From the NCBI GenBank assembly GCA_963921195.1, contig CAWUER010000514.1, forward strand, positions 2,914,001-2,978,000: DNA of 64,000 nt, written 5' to 3'. Below the pieces are notes generated by a model that saw only the letters and a list, made by a program, of their open reading frames with translations, did no database searches and had not been told where the DNA came from. This document shows, one piece after another, positions 49,865-62,645 of this stretch. A program made the position numbers and the translations under genes. The stretch's first letter is position 1; each line of letters starts with the position of its first letter. The DNA is from Pegoplata infirma (Eukaryota > Arthropoda > Insecta > Diptera > Anthomyiidae).

Positions 49865-52800
49865 TGCATATATCTCTGTAAGTACCAGCCCGATTGTCTC
49901 ACATTTGGTTCCAGAGGAAAGATAAAGTCTCAATCTTTTATTTTTTTGTTATTTTGACAAAATCGGAGCAATAGTTGCAGAGATACAGCCGTTGAAAGTA
50001 AAAGGTCTCCAGACTACGAAAAATTACAAGTTTATCATTTTTGAAAAAATAAATTTTTTTAAAAATTTAAAATCGAGCAATCTCTTTTATTCTATTTAAA
50101 CTTTATTGAAAAAGGTTTAAATTCGTGCAAAGGCATTTGAAATCGATATAATGGTAACCTTGATATAGCCATTTCAAGTTATTACAAGTAACCCGAAAAT
50201 ATTTTTGATATGAATGCATAAATATCTGTTAATACTAGTCCGATAGTCTTAATTTTTTTCTGTCATGATAAAGCTAATATACTTATGCCTTCTAGTTTTT
50301 ATAGAGTCAAAATCGGATCATTATTTACCGAGTTATAGCAATTTAAAAATTAGGGTCTCCAAAAAACCTTAAATAATGGGTTTCTCATAAAAATGAAAAA
50401 AAAAAACTTTGCATAAATGCATATATCTCTGTAAGTACCAGCCCGATTGTCTCACATTTGGTTCCAGAGGAAAGATAAAGTCTCAATCTTTTATTTTTTT
50501 GTTATTTTGACAAAATCGGAGCAATAGTTGCAGAGATACAGCCGTTGAAAGTAAAAGGTCTCCAGACTACGAAAAATTACAAGTTTATCATTTTTGAAAA
50601 TAAATTTTTTTAAAAATTTAAAATCGAGCAATCTCTTTTATTCTGTTTAAACTTTATTGAAAAAGATTTAAATTCGTGCAAAGGCATTTGAAATCGATAT
50701 AATGGTAACCTTGATATAGCCATTTCAAGTTATTACAAGTAACCCGAAAATATTTTTGATATGAATGCATAAATATCTGTTAATACTAGTCCGATAGTCT
50801 TAATTTTTTTCTGTCATGATAAAGCTAATATAATTATGCCTTCTAGTTTTTATAGAGTCAAAATCGCATCATTATTTACCGAGTTATAGCAATTTAAAAA
50901 TGAGGGTCTCCAAAAAACCTTAAATAATGGGTTTCTCATAAAAATGAAAAAAAAACTTTGCATAAATGCATATATCTCTGTAAGTACCAGCCCGATTGTC
51001 TCACATTTGGTTCCAGAGGAAAGATAAAGTCTCAATCTTTTATTTTTTTGTTATTTTGACAAAATCGGAGCAATAGTTGCAGAGATACAGCCGTTGAAAG
51101 TAAAAGGTCTCCAGACTACGAAAAATTACAAGTTTACCATTTTTGAAAAAATAAATTTTTTTAAAAATTTAAAATCGAGCAATCTCTTTTATTCTATTTA
51201 AACTTTATTGAAAAAGATTTAAATTCGTGCAAAGGCATTTGAAATCGAAATAATGGTAACCTTGATATAGCCATTTCAAGTTATTACAAGTAACCCGAAA
51301 ATATTTTTGACATGAATGCATAAATATCTGTTAATACTAGTCCGATAGTCTTAATTTTTTTCTGTCATGATAAAGCTAATATACTTATGCCTTCTAGTTT
51401 TTATAGAGTCAAAATCGGATCATTATTTACCGAGTTATAGCAATTTAAAGATTAGGGTCTCCAAAAAACCTTAAATAATGGGTTTCTCATAAAAATGAAA
51501 AAAAAACTTTGCATAAATGCATATATCTCTGTAAGTACCAGCCCGATTGTCTCACATTTGGTTCCAGAGGAAAGATAAAGTCTCAATCTTTTATTTTTTT
51601 GTTATTTTGACAAAATCGGAGCAATAGTTGCAGAGATACAGCCGTTGAAAGTAAAAGGTCTCCAGACTACGAAAAATTACAAGTTTATCATTTTTGAAAA
51701 AATAAATTTTTTTAAAAATTTAAAATCGAGCAATCTCTTTTATTCTATTTAAACTTTATTGAAAAAGATTTAAATTCGTGCGAAGGCATTTGAAATCGAA
51801 ATAATGGCAACCTTGATATAGCCATTTCAAGTTATTACAAGTAACCCGAAAATATTTTTGATATGAATGCATAAATATCTGTTAATACTAGTCTGATAGT
51901 CTTAAATTTTTTCTGTCATGATAAAGCTAATATACTTATGCATTCTAGTTTTTATAGAGTCAAAATCGCATCATTATTTACCGAGTTATAGCAATTTAAA
52001 AATTAGGGTCTCCAAAAAACCTTAAATAATGGGTTTCTCATAAAAATGAAAAAAAAAAACTTTGCATAAATGCATATATCTCTGTAAGTACCAGCCCGAT
52101 TGTCTCACATTTGGTTCCAGAGGAAAGATAAAGTCTCAATCTTTTATTTTTTTGTTATTTTGACAAAATCGGAGCAATAGTTGCAGAGATACAGCCGTTG
52201 AAAGTAAAAGGTCTCCAGACTACGAAAAATTACATGTTTATCATTTTTGAAAAAATAAATTTTTTTAAAAATTTAAAATCGAGCAATCTCTTTTATTCTA
52301 TTTAAACTTTATTGAAAAAGATTTAAATTCGTGCAAAGGCATTTGAAATCGATATAATGGTAACCTTGATATAGCCATTTCAAGTTATTACAAGTAACCC
52401 GAAAATATTTTTGATATGAATGCATAAATATCTGTTAATACTAGTCCGATAGTCTTAATTTTTTTCTGTCATGATAAAGCTAATATACTTATGCCTTCTA
52501 GTTTTTATAGAGTCAAAATCGGATCATTATTTACCGAGTTATAGCAATTTAAAAATGAGGGTCTCCAAAAAACCTTAAATAATGGGTTTCTCATAAAAAT
52601 GAAAAAAAAACTTTGCATAAATGCATATATCTCTGTAAGTACCAGCCCGATTTCTCACATTTGGTTCCAGAGGAAAGATAAAGTCTCAATCTTTTATTTT
52701 TTTGTTATTTTGACAAAATCGGAGCAATAGTTGCAGAGATACAGCCGTTGAAAGTAAAAGGTCTCCAGACTACGAAAAATTACAAGTTTATCATTTTTGA

Positions 52801-55800
52801 AAAAATAATTTTTTTTTAAAAATTTAAAATCGAGCAATCTCTTTTATTCTATTTAAACTTTATTGAAAAAGATTTAAATTCGTGCGAAGGCAATTGAAAT
52901 CGAAATAATGGTAACCTTGATATAGCCATTTCAAGTTATTACAAGTAACCCGAAAATATTTTTGATATGAATGCATAAATATCTGTTAATACTAGTCTGA
53001 TAGTCTTAAATTTTTTCTGTCATGATAAAGCTAAAATACTTATGCATTCTAGTTTTTATAGAGTCAAAATCGCATCATTATTTACCGAGTTATAGCAATT
53101 TAAAAATTAGGGTCTCCAAAAAACCTTAAATAATGGGTTTCTCATAAAAATGAAAAAAAAAACTTTGCATAAATGCATATATCTCTGTAAGTACCAGCCC
53201 GATTGTCTCACATTTGGTTCCAGAGGAAAGATAAAGTCTCAATCTTTAATTTTTTTGTTATTTTGACAAAATCGGAGCAATAGTTGCAGAGATACAGCCG
53301 TTGAAAGTAAAAGGTCTCCAGACTACGAAAAATTACAAGTTTATCATTTTTGAAAAAATAAATTTTTTTAAAAATTTAAAATCGAGCAATCTCTTTTATT
53401 CTATTTAAACTTTATTGAAAAAGATTTAAATTTGTGCAAAGGCATTAGAAAACGATAGAATGGTAACCTTGATATAGCCATTTCAAGTTATTACAAGTAA
53501 CCCGAAAATATTTTTGATATGAATGCATAAATATCTGTTAATACTAGTCTGATAGTCTAAAATTTTTTCTGTCATGATAAAGCTAATATACTTATGCATT
53601 CTAGTTTTTATAGAGTCAAAATCGCATCATTATTTACCGAGTTATAGCAATTTAAAAATGAGGGTCTCCAAAAAACCTTAAATAATGGGTTTCTCATAAA
53701 AATGAAAAAAAAAACTTTGCATAAATGCATATATCTCTGTAAGTACCAGCCCGATTGTCTCACATTTGGTTCCAGAGGAAAGATAAAGTCTCAATCTTTT
53801 ATTTTTTTGTTATTTTGACAAAATCGGAGCAATAGTTGCAGAGATACAGCCGTTGAAAGTAAAAGGGTCCAGACTACGAAAAATTACAAGTTTATCATTT
53901 TTGAAAAAATAAATTTTTTTAAAAATTTAAAATCGAGCAATCTCTTTTATTCTATTTAAACTTTATTGAAAAAGATTTAAATTCGTGCAAAGGCATTTGA
54001 AATCGAAATAATGGTAACCTTGATATAGCCATTTCAAGTTATTACAAGTAACCCGAAAATATTTTTGACATGAATGCATAAATATCTGTTAATACTAGTC
54101 CGATAGTCTTAATTTTTTTCTGTCATGATAAAGCTAATATACTTATGCATTCTAGTTTTTATAGAGTCAAAATCGCATCATTATTTACCGAGTTATAGCA
54201 ATTTAAAAATTAGGGTCTCCAAAAAACCTTAAATAATTGGTTTCTCATAAAAATGAAAAAAAAAACTTTGCATAAATGCATATATCTCTGTAAGTACCAG
54301 CCCGATTGTCTCACATTTGGTTCCAGAGGAAAGATAAAGTCTCAATCTTTTATTTTTTTTTGTTATTTTGACAAAATCGGAGCAATAGTTGCAGAGATAC
54401 AGCCGTTGAAAGTAAAAGGTCTCCAGACTACGAAAAATTACAAGTTTATCATTTTTGAAAAAATAAATATTTTTAAAAATTTAAAATCGAGCAATCTCTT
54501 TTATTCTATTTAAACTTTATTGAAAAAGATTTAAATTCGTGCAAAGGCATTTGAAATCGATATAATGGTAACCTTGATATAGCCATTTCAAGTTATTACA
54601 AGTAACCCGAAAATATTTTTGATATGAATGCATAAATATCAGTTAATACTAGTCTGATAGTCTTAAATTTTTTCTGTCATGATAAAGCTAATATACTTAT
54701 GCATTCTAGTTTTTATAGAGTCAAAATCGCATCATTATTTACCGAGTTATAGCAATTTAAAAATTAGGGTCTCAAAAAAACCTTAAATAATGGGTTTCTC
54801 ATAAAAATGAAAAAAAAACTTTGCATAAATGCATATATCTCTGTAAGTACCAGCCCGATTGTCTCACATTTGGTTCCAGAGGAAAGATAAAGTCTCAATC
54901 TTTTATTTTTTTGTTATTTTGACAAAATCGGAGCAATAGTTGCAGAGATACAGCCGTTGAAAGTAAAAGGTCTCCAGACTACGAAAAATTACAAGTTTAT
55001 CATTTTTGAAAAAATTTTTTTAAAAATTTAAAATCGAGCAATCTCTTTTATTCTATTTAAACTTTATTGAAAAAGATTTAAATTCGTGCAAAGGCATTTG
55101 AAATCGATATAATGGTAACCTTGATATAGCCATTTCAAGTTATTACAAGTAACCCGAAAATATTTTTGATATGAATGCATAAATATCTGTTAATACTAGT
55201 CCGATAGTCTTAATTTTTTTCTGTCATGATAAAGCTAATATACTTATGCCTTCTAGTTTTTATAGAGTCAAAATCGGATCATTATTTACCGAGTTATAGC
55301 AATTTAAAAATGAGGGTCTCCAAAAAACCTTAAATAATGGGTTTCTCATAAAAATGAAAAAAAACTTTGCATAAATGCATATATCTCTGTAAGTACCAGC
55401 CCGATTGTCTCACATTTGTTTTCAGAGGAAAGATAAAGTCTCAATCTTTTATTTTTTTGTTATTTTGACAAAATCGGAGCAATAGTTGCAGAGATACAGC
55501 CGTTGAAAGTAAAAGGTCTCCAGACTACGAAAAATTACAAGTTTATCATTTTTGAAAAAATAAATTTTTTTAAAAATTTAAAATCGAGCAATCTCTTTTA
55601 TTCTATTTAAACTTTATTGAAAAAGATTTAAATTTGTGCAAAGGCATTAGAAAACGATAGAATGGTAACCTTGATATAGCCATTTCAAGTTATTACAAGT
55701 AACCCGAAAATATTTTTGATATGAATGCATAAATATCTGTTAATACTAGTCTGATAGTCTAAAATTGTTTCTGTCATGATAAAGCTAATACACTTATGCA

Positions 55801-58126
55801 TTCTAGTTTTTATAGAGTCAAAATCGCATCATTATTTACCGAGTTATAGCAATTTAAAAATGAGGGTCTCCAAAAAACCTTAAATAATGGGTTTCTCATA
55901 AAAATGAAAAAAAAACTTTGCATAAATGAATATATCTCTGTAAGTACCAGCCCGATTGTCTCACATTTGGTTCCAGAGGAAAGATAAAGTCTCAATCTTT
56001 TATTTTTTTGTTATTTTGACAAAATCGGAGCAATAGTTGCAGAGATACAGCCGTTGAAAGTAAAAGGTCTCCAGACTACGAAAAATTACAAGTTTATCAT
56101 TTTTGAAAAAATAAATTTTTTTAAAAATTTAAAATCGAGCAATCTCTTTTATTCTATTTAAACTTTATTGAAAAAGATTTAAATTCGTGCGAAGGCATTT
56201 GAAATCGAAATAATGGTAACCTTGATATAACCATTTCAAGTTATTACAAGTAACCCGAAAATATTTTTGATATGAATGCATAAATATCTGTTAATACTAG
56301 TCTGATAGTCTTAAATTTTTTCTGTCATGATAAAGCTAATATACTTATGCATTCTAGTTTTTATAGAGTCAAAATCGCATCATTATTTACCGAGTTATAG
56401 CAATTTAAAAATTAGGGTCTCCAAAAAACCTTAAATAATGGGTTTCTCATAAAAATGAAAAAAAAACTTTGCATAAATGCATATATCTCTGTAAGTACCA
56501 GCCCGATTGTCTCACATTTGGTTCCAGAGGAAAGATAAAGTCTCAATCTTTTATTTTTTTGTTATTTTGACAAAATCGGAGCAATAGTTGCAGAGATACA
56601 GCCGTTGAAAGTAAAAGGTCTCCAGACTACGAAAAATTACAAGTTTATCAGTTTTGAAAAAATAAATTTTTTTAAAAATTTAAAATCGAGCAATCTCTTT
56701 TATTCTATTTAAACTTTATTGAAAAAGATTTAAATTCGTGCAAAGGCATTTGAAATCGAAATAATGGTAACCTTGATATAGCCATTTCAAGTTATTACAA
56801 GTAACCCGAAAATATTTTTGACATGAATGCATAAATATCTGTTAATACTAGTCCGATAGTCTTAATTTTTTTCTGTCATGATAAAGCTAATATACTTATG
56901 CCTTCTAGTTTTTATAGAGTCAAAATCGGATCATTATTTACCGAGTTATAGCAATTTAAAAATTAGGGTCTCCAAAAAACCTTAAATAATGGGTTTCTCA
57001 TAAAAATGAAAAAAAAACTTTGCATAAATGCATATATCTCTGTAAGTACCAGCCCGATTGTCTCACATTTGGTTCCAGAGGAAAGATAAAGTCTCAATCT
57101 TTTATTTTTTTGTTATTTTGACAAAATCGGAGCAATAGTTGCAGAGATACAGCCGTTGAAAGTAAAAGGTCTCCAGACTACGAAAAATTACAAGTTTATC
57201 ATTTTTGAAAAAATAAATTTTTTTAAAAATTTAAAATCGAGCAATCTCTTTTATTCTATTTAAACTTTATTGAAAAAGATTTAAATTCGTGCAAAGGCAT
57301 TTGAAATCGAAATAATGGTAACCTTGATATAGCCATTTCAAGTTATTACAAGTAACCCGAAAATATTTTTGATATGAATGCATAAATATCTGTTAATACT
57401 AGTCCGATAGTCTTAATTTTTTTCTGTCATGATAAAGCTAATATACTTATGCCTTCTAGTTTTTATAGAGTCAAAATCGCATCATTATTTACCGAGTTAT
57501 AGCAATTTAAAAATGAGGGTCTCCAAAAAACCTTAAATAATGGGTTTCTCATAAAAATGAAAAAAAAACTTTGCATAAATGCATATATCTCTGTAAGTAC
57601 CAGCCCGATTGTCTCACATTTGGTTCCAGAGGAAAGATAAAGTCTCAATCTTTTATTTTTTTGTTATTTTGACAAAATCGGAGCAATAGTTGCAGAGATA
57701 CAGCCGTTGAAAGTAAAAGGTCTCCAGACTACGAAAAATTACAAGTTTATCATTTTTGAAAAAATAAATTTTTTTAAAAATTTAAAATCGAGCAATCTCT
57801 TTTATTCTATTTAAACTTTATTGAAAAAGATTTAAATTCGTGCAAAGGCATTTGAAATCGATATAATGGTAACCTTGATATAGCCATTTCAAGTTATTAC
57901 AAGTAACCCGAAAATATTTTTGATATGAATGCATAAATATCTGTTAATACTAGTCCGATAGTCTTAATTTTTTTCTGTCATGATAAAGCTAATATACTTA
58001 TGCCTTCTAGTTTTTATAGAGTCAAAATCGGATCATTATTTACCAAGTTATAGCAATTTAAAAATTAGGGTCTCCAAAAAACCTTAAATAATGGGTTTCT
58101 CATAAAAATGAAAAAAAAACTTTGCA

Positions 58127-58130
58127 TAAA
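58127..58130. repeat. Target-site duplication TAAA, left of LTR element copy 2
   Basis: Same TAAA at the same monomer position as in copy 1, inside the same TGCATAAATGCA site. Confidence 0.9.
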
Positions 58131-58325
58131 TGTGGGTATGATACTTATTATACCTCCCAATCATCCACTTTGTTTATTATTGCTTTAAAGATATCTTGTT
58201 AGTTTGAAATACTGTCTTTGATAATTTTGATTTTTTGAATAATTAGAATTCAGTCTTGTTGTATTCGTTGAAAATAAATCGTTATTTTGTATTTTTTTAT
58301 AAACCTTTGTGTCCTTTTATTTACA
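58131..58325 (+). repeat. 5' LTR of element copy 2 (195 bp)
   Basis: TGTGGG...TTTACA limits. It contains the possible initiator TCAGTC at 58250-58255 and AATAAA at 58273-58278. It matches this copy's 3' LTR wherever I compared them. Confidence 0.95.
58250..58255 (+). promoter_or_regulatory. Possible initiator TCAGTC in the 5' LTR, copy 2
   Basis: Same motif as in copy 1. Motif match only, with no TATA box or downstream element to support it. Confidence 0.35.
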
Positions 58326-58327
58326 TT

Positions 58328-58336
58328 TGGGGGCTC
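58328..58336 (+). other. Primer-binding site, TGGGGGCTC, copy 2
   Basis: Two bases after the LTR, identical to copy 1. tRNA-Pro is the likeliest primer from nine matching bases. Confidence 0.6.
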
Positions 58337-58439
58337 AACTAAAAAAATGCTAAGGACGAAGAAGCTCACATGAAGAAGCGAATAAAAGCGAAAAGTAAAT
58401 TATAACACGTTAAGAAAAAGGCGAAACAAAGAAGTTAAT

Positions 58440-59567
58440 ATGATTGAAATAGGAAATTTGGTATTTTTCGGATTAAACTTCGCAATGTTAATATACATTT
58501 TGCAACTAAAAGAAGAGCTGAAGAAACTGCAGGTATCAATAAAAGAGTCAATAAATGAAGTGAAACATCCGTTAAAGAAACAGGTTCAAAGTCAATCTGC
58601 TGCGCAGGAATCTGATAGTTTACTTAGGAAAATTGATCGTGAGGCCAACAGCGGGCAGCAAAAATTTTGTCATTGTTTTGGATTTAAAGGCGTTGAAAAC
58701 ATCATTGAATATTTTAGTGGTGAAAACATTCCAGTAGAGCAATGGGTATCAAACTTTGACGATATTGTAGATATATTTAAATGGACAAATAAAGAGACAA
58801 TATTTTTTGCAAAAAAGCAACTTCGAGGAGCGGCAAAGGCATACATGTTTATGCAACGGGGTATTGTTTCATGGAATCAATTTAAGGAAAGGTTGATAAG
58901 TGAATTTCGTGTAGAAGTAAATAGTAAAGACGTTCATGAAAAATTGAGTATTAAGAAGAAATTAAAATCGGAGTCATGGAAAAGCTATTTTTACGCAATG
59001 AGAGAATTGGCATCTTCAATCAACCTGGACACTGTGTCGACAATTAGTTACATAGTTAATGGTGTTGTAGATAAATCTTTTAAAAAGATAATATTGTATG
59101 GTGCTTCTAGCTTTGAAGAGTTGAAGATAAAATTAGCTGAGTATGAATGCCTTCAAGTGGAAAAATCGCGTAAGTCAACAATGTCAATATGTCGAAGTAA
59201 ATGTTTTGGGTGTGGCGAGTTAGGACATATTTTAAGGAAATGTCCAAATGCAGCTCGTGGTATGAAATGCTTTCAGTGCAACACTTTTGGACATATTTCA
59301 AAGTTTTGCACAAATAAGTCAGTCAAAAAGCGGCAAGTTGGTGACGTCAATACTCAAGATTTTGTAAATACCGTTTTAATAGAACAAGATGGAGATTCAA
59401 AAGTGAACAGTGGAGATTCAAAAGTTTACAGTGATAAATATTCAACATCTAAGCATTGTAAGTTAGAAAATCGACAAGTTTTTATCACAGAAGGATCAAA
59501 CAGAAGGAAAAGGCCATTGAAAGGTGGGAGTAGTAAATCAAATAAGTCTCGTGATATTGGAAGATAA
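58440..59567 (+). CDS. gag: Gag polyprotein of the LTR element, copy 2 (375 aa)
   Basis: Encodes the same 375 residues as copy 1: hydrophobic start (5-22), possible coiled coil, Retrotrans_gag-like capsid region (about 90-200), two CCHC zinc knuckles (C255 to C268, C277 to C290), the tandem GDSKV unit and basic tail. Identity between the copies more likely reflects recent duplication or gene conversion than selection on both. It is again followed by 46 bases and the 3' LTR, with no pol. If transcribed, both copies would give indistinguishable products. Confidence 0.93.
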   Translation: MIEIGNLVFFGLNFAMLIYILQLKEELKKLQVSIKESINEVKHPLKKQVQSQSAAQESDSLLRKIDREANSGQQKFCHCFGFKGVENIIEYFSGENIPVEQWVSNFDDIVDIFKWTNKETIFFAKKQLRGAAKAYMFMQRGIVSWNQFKERLISEFRVEVNSKDVHEKLSIKKKLKSESWKSYFYAMRELASSINLDTVSTISYIVNGVVDKSFKKIILYGASSFEELKIKLAEYECLQVEKSRKSTMSICRSKCFGCGELGHILRKCPNAARGMKCFQCNTFGHISKFCTNKSVKKRQVGDVNTQDFVNTVLIEQDGDSKVNSGDSKVYSDKYSTSKHCKLENRQVFITEGSNRRKRPLKGGSSKSNKSRDIGR

Positions 59568-59613
59568 TTTTTTTATTACGGAATCGGGGTCCGATTGTTG
59601 TCAGGATTGGCCG
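59568..59613 (+). other. 46-bp tail between gag and 3' LTR, copy 2
   Basis: Same tail as in copy 1, with the AATCGG-GGT-CCGATT hairpin at 59582-59596 and no polypurine tract. The missing pol region is thus ancestral to the duplication. Confidence 0.75.
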
Positions 59614-59808
59614 TGTGGGTATGATACTTATTATACCTCCCAATCATCCACTTTGTTTATTATTGCTTTAAAGATATCTTGTTAGTTTGAAATACTGTCT
59701 TTGATAATTTTGATTTTTTGAATAATTAGAATTCAGTCTTGTTGTATTCGTTGAAAATAAATCGTTATTTTGTATTTTTTTATAAACCTTTGTGTCCTTT
59801 TATTTACA
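59614..59808 (+). repeat. 3' LTR of element copy 2 (195 bp)
   Basis: Same limits as the other LTRs, with AATAAA at 59756-59761 as the likely 3' end signal. Confidence 0.95.
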
Positions 59809-59812
59809 TAAA
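59809..59812. repeat. Target-site duplication TAAA, right of LTR element copy 2
   Basis: Second TAAA. The satellite continues as TAAATGCATATATC. Confidence 0.9.
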
Positions 59813-62640
59813 TGCATATATCTCTGTAAGTACCAGCCCGATTGTCTCACATTTGGTTCCAGAGGAAAGATAAAGTCTCAATCTTTTATTTTTTTGTTAT
59901 TTTGACAAAATCGGAGCAATAGTTGCAGAGATACAGCCGTTGAAAGTAAAAGGTCTCCAGACTACGAAAAATTACAAGTTTATCATTTTTGAAAAAATAA
60001 ATTTTTTTAAAAATTTAAAATCGAGCAATCTCTTTTATTCTATTTAAACTTTATTGAAAAAGGTTTAAATTCGTGCAAAGGCATTTGAAATCGATATAAT
60101 GGTAACCTTGATATAGCCATTTCAAGTTATTACAAGTAACCCGAAAATATTTTTGATATGAATGCATAAATATCTGTTAATACTAGTCCGATAGTCTTAA
60201 TTTTTTTCTGTCATGATAAAGCTAATATACTTATGCCTTCTAGTTTTTATAGAGTCAAAATCGGATCATTATTTACCGAGTTATAGCAATTTAAAAATTA
60301 GGGTCTCCAAAAAACCTTAAATAATGGGTTTCTCATAAAAATGAAAAAAAAAAACTTTGCATAAATGCATATATCTCTGTAAGTACCAGCCCGATTGTCT
60401 CACATTTGGTTCCAGAGGAAAGATGAAGTCTCAATCTTTTATTTTTTTGTTATTTTGACAAAATCGGAGCAATAGTTGCAGAGATACAGCCGTTGAAAGT
60501 AAAAGGTCTCCAGACTACGAAAAATTACAAGTTTATCATTTTTGAAAAAATAAATTTTTTTAAAAATTTAAAATCGAGCAATCTCTTTTATTCTATTTAA
60601 ACTTTATTGAAAAAGATTTAAATTCGTGCAAAGGCATTTGAAATCGATATAATGGTAACCTTGATATAGCCATTTCAAGTTATTACAAGTAACCCGAAAA
60701 TATTTTTGATATGAATGCATAAATATCTGTTAATACTAGTCCGATAGTCTTATTTTTTTTCTGTCATGATAAAGCTAATATACTTATGCCTTCTAGTTTT
60801 TATAGAGTCAAAATCGGATCATTATTTACCGAGTTATAGCAATTTAAAAATTAGGGTCTCCAAAAAACCTTAAATAATGGGTTTCTCATAAAAATGAAAA
60901 AAAAACTTTGCATAAATGCATATATCTCTGTAAGTACCAGCCCGATTGTCTCACATTTGGTTCCAGAGGAAAGATAAAGTCTCAATCTTTTATTTTTTTG
61001 TTATTTTGAAAAAATCGGAGCAATAGTTGCAGAGATACAGCCGTTGAAAGTAAAAGGTCTCCAGACTACGAAAAATTACAAGTTTATCATTTTTGAAAAA
61101 ATAAATTTTTTTAAAAATTTAAAATCGAGCAATCTCTTTTATTCTATTTAAACTTTATTGAAAAAGATTTAAATTCGTGCAAAGGCATTTGAAATCGATA
61201 TAATGGTAACCTTGATATAGCCATTTCAAGTTATTACAAGTAACCCGAAAATATTTTTGATATGAATGCATAAATATCTGTTAATACTAGTCCGATAGTC
61301 TTAATTTTTTTCTGTCATGATAAAGCTAATATACTTATGCCTTCTAGTTTTTATAGAGTCAAAATCGCATCATTATTTACCGAGTTATAGCAATTTAAAA
61401 ATGAGGGTCTCCAAAAAACCTTAAATAATGGGTTTCTCATAAAAATGAAAAAAAAAACTTTGCATAAATGCATATATCTCTGTAAGTACCAGCCCGATTG
61501 TCTCACATTTGGTTCCAGAGGAAAGATAAAGTCTCAATCTTTTATTTTTTTGTTATTTTGACAAAATCGGAGCAATAGTTGCAGAGATACAGCCGTTGAA
61601 AGTAAAAGGTCTCCAGACTACGAAAAATTACAAGTTTATCATTTTTGAAAAAATAAATTTTTTTAAAAATTTAAAATCGAGCAATCTCTTTTATTCTATT
61701 TAAACTTTATTGAAAAAGATTTAAATTCGTGCAAAGGCATTTGAAATCGATATAATGGTAACCTTGATATATCCATTTCAAGTTATTACAAGTAACCCGA
61801 AAATATTTTTGATATGAATGCATAAATATCTGTTAATACTAGTCCGATAGTCTTAATTTTTTTCTGTCATGATAAAGCTAATATACTTATGCCTTCTAGT
61901 TTTTATAGAGTCAAAATCGGATCATTATTTACCGAGTTATAGCAATTTAAAAATTAGGGTCTCCAAAAAACCTTAAATAATGGGTTTCTCATAAAAATGA
62001 AAAAAAAAACTTTGCATAAATGCATATATCTCTGTAAGTACCAGCCCGATTGTCTCACATTTGGTTCCAGAGGAAAGATAAAGTCTCAATCTTTTATTTT
62101 TTTGTTATTTTGACAAAATCGGAGCAATAGTTGCAGAGATACAGCCGTTGAAAGTAAAAGGTCTCCAGACTACGAAAAATTACAAGTTTATCATTTTTGA
62201 AAAAATAAATTTTTTTAAAAATTTAAAATCGAGCAATCTCTTTTATTCTATTTAAACTCTATTGAAAAAGATTTAAATTCGTGCAAAGGCATTTGAAATC
62301 GATATAATGGTAACCTTGATATAGCCATTTCAAGTTATTACAAGTAACCCGAAAATATTTTTGATATGAATGCATAAATATCTGTTAATACTAGTCCGAT
62401 AGTCTTAATTTTTTCTGTCATGATAAAGCTAATATGCTTATGCCTTCTAGTTTTTATAGAGTCAAAATCGGATCATTATTTACCGAGTTATAGCAATTTA
62501 AAAATGAGGGTCTCCAAAAAACCTTAAATAATGGGTTTCTCATAAAAATGAAAAAAAAACTTTGCATAAATGCATATATCTCTGTAAGTACCAGCCCGAT
62601 TGTCTCACATTTGGTTTCAGAGGAAAGATAAAGTCTCAAT

Positions 62641-62645
62641 CTAAA
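62641..62645. other. Deletion scar: 63-64 bp missing in subunit C
   Basis: AAGTCTCAATCT is joined directly to AAAAGGTCTCC. The T-rich stretch, the AAATCGGAGCAATAG core and the CAGCCGTTG stretch are lost. The distance between equivalent points in this and the next monomer is 488 bp in place of about 552. Confidence 0.85.

Larger units (their letters stand above)
41200..50500 (+). repeat. Segmental duplication, copy 1 (edges approximate)
   Basis: Holds satellite plus the first LTR element and reappears at about 52.55-60.45 kb. Shared private variants: CCCGATTTCTCAC (41301/52645), TCTTTAATTTTT (41900/53244), AAAAGGGTCCAGAC (42517/53861), AAATAATTGG (42827/54231), ATAAATATTTTT (43059/54464), ATATCAGTTAATAC (43231/54636), GAAAAAATTTTTTTAAA lacking ATAAA (43586/55008), CATTTGTTTTCAG (43991/55413), GATATAACC (44801/56224), TTATCAGTTTTG (45222/56645), the LTR element (48183/58131) and AAAAAGGTTTAA (50109/60057). 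The offset steps from 11,344 to 11,423 to 9,948 as the copies gained or lost pieces. Copy 1 has three more monomers before the element. Confidence 0.9.
49861..58130. repeat. Satellite array, segment 3 (about 15 monomers)
   Basis: The array resumes at TAAATGCATATATC directly after the first LTR element and continues to the second. The first part (to about 50.5 kb) matches the sequence after the second element. The part from about 52.55 kb matches segment 2 from about 41.2 kb. No gene was seen. Confidence 0.96.
58131..59808 (+). mobile_element. Gag-only Ty3/Gypsy-like LTR retrotransposon, copy 2 (1,678 bp)
   Basis: Same length, layout and insertion site as copy 1, offset by exactly 9,948 bp. 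Here both LTRs read A at the position where copy 1's 5' LTR has G. The host monomer also shares TTTACCAAGTTATAG with the copy 1 host (about 48093 and 58041). Both copies carry an 11-A run in the next monomer and AAAAAGGTTTAA. It therefore came with the segmental duplication, not by a separate insertion. Confidence 0.92.
52550..60450 (+). repeat. Segmental duplication, copy 2 (edges approximate)
   Basis: Partner of about 41.2-50.5 kb with the same run of private variants and the same LTR insertion. It is shorter by three monomers just before the LTR element. In their place is a chimeric monomer at about 57.2-57.7 kb, with a T2-type A subunit (ATCGAAATAATGG) and T1-type remainder (GATATG, ATCGCATC, AAAATGAGGG). 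It lacks the three copy-1 deletions near 42.7, 43.4 and 45.55 kb. About 2 kb of ordinary array separates the copies. Confidence 0.9.

Noticed and set aside
58131..59808. Two independent insertions of the LTR element into the same satellite site
   Set aside because: Flanking monomers share a series of private variants on both sides, so duplication of one insertion is far simpler.
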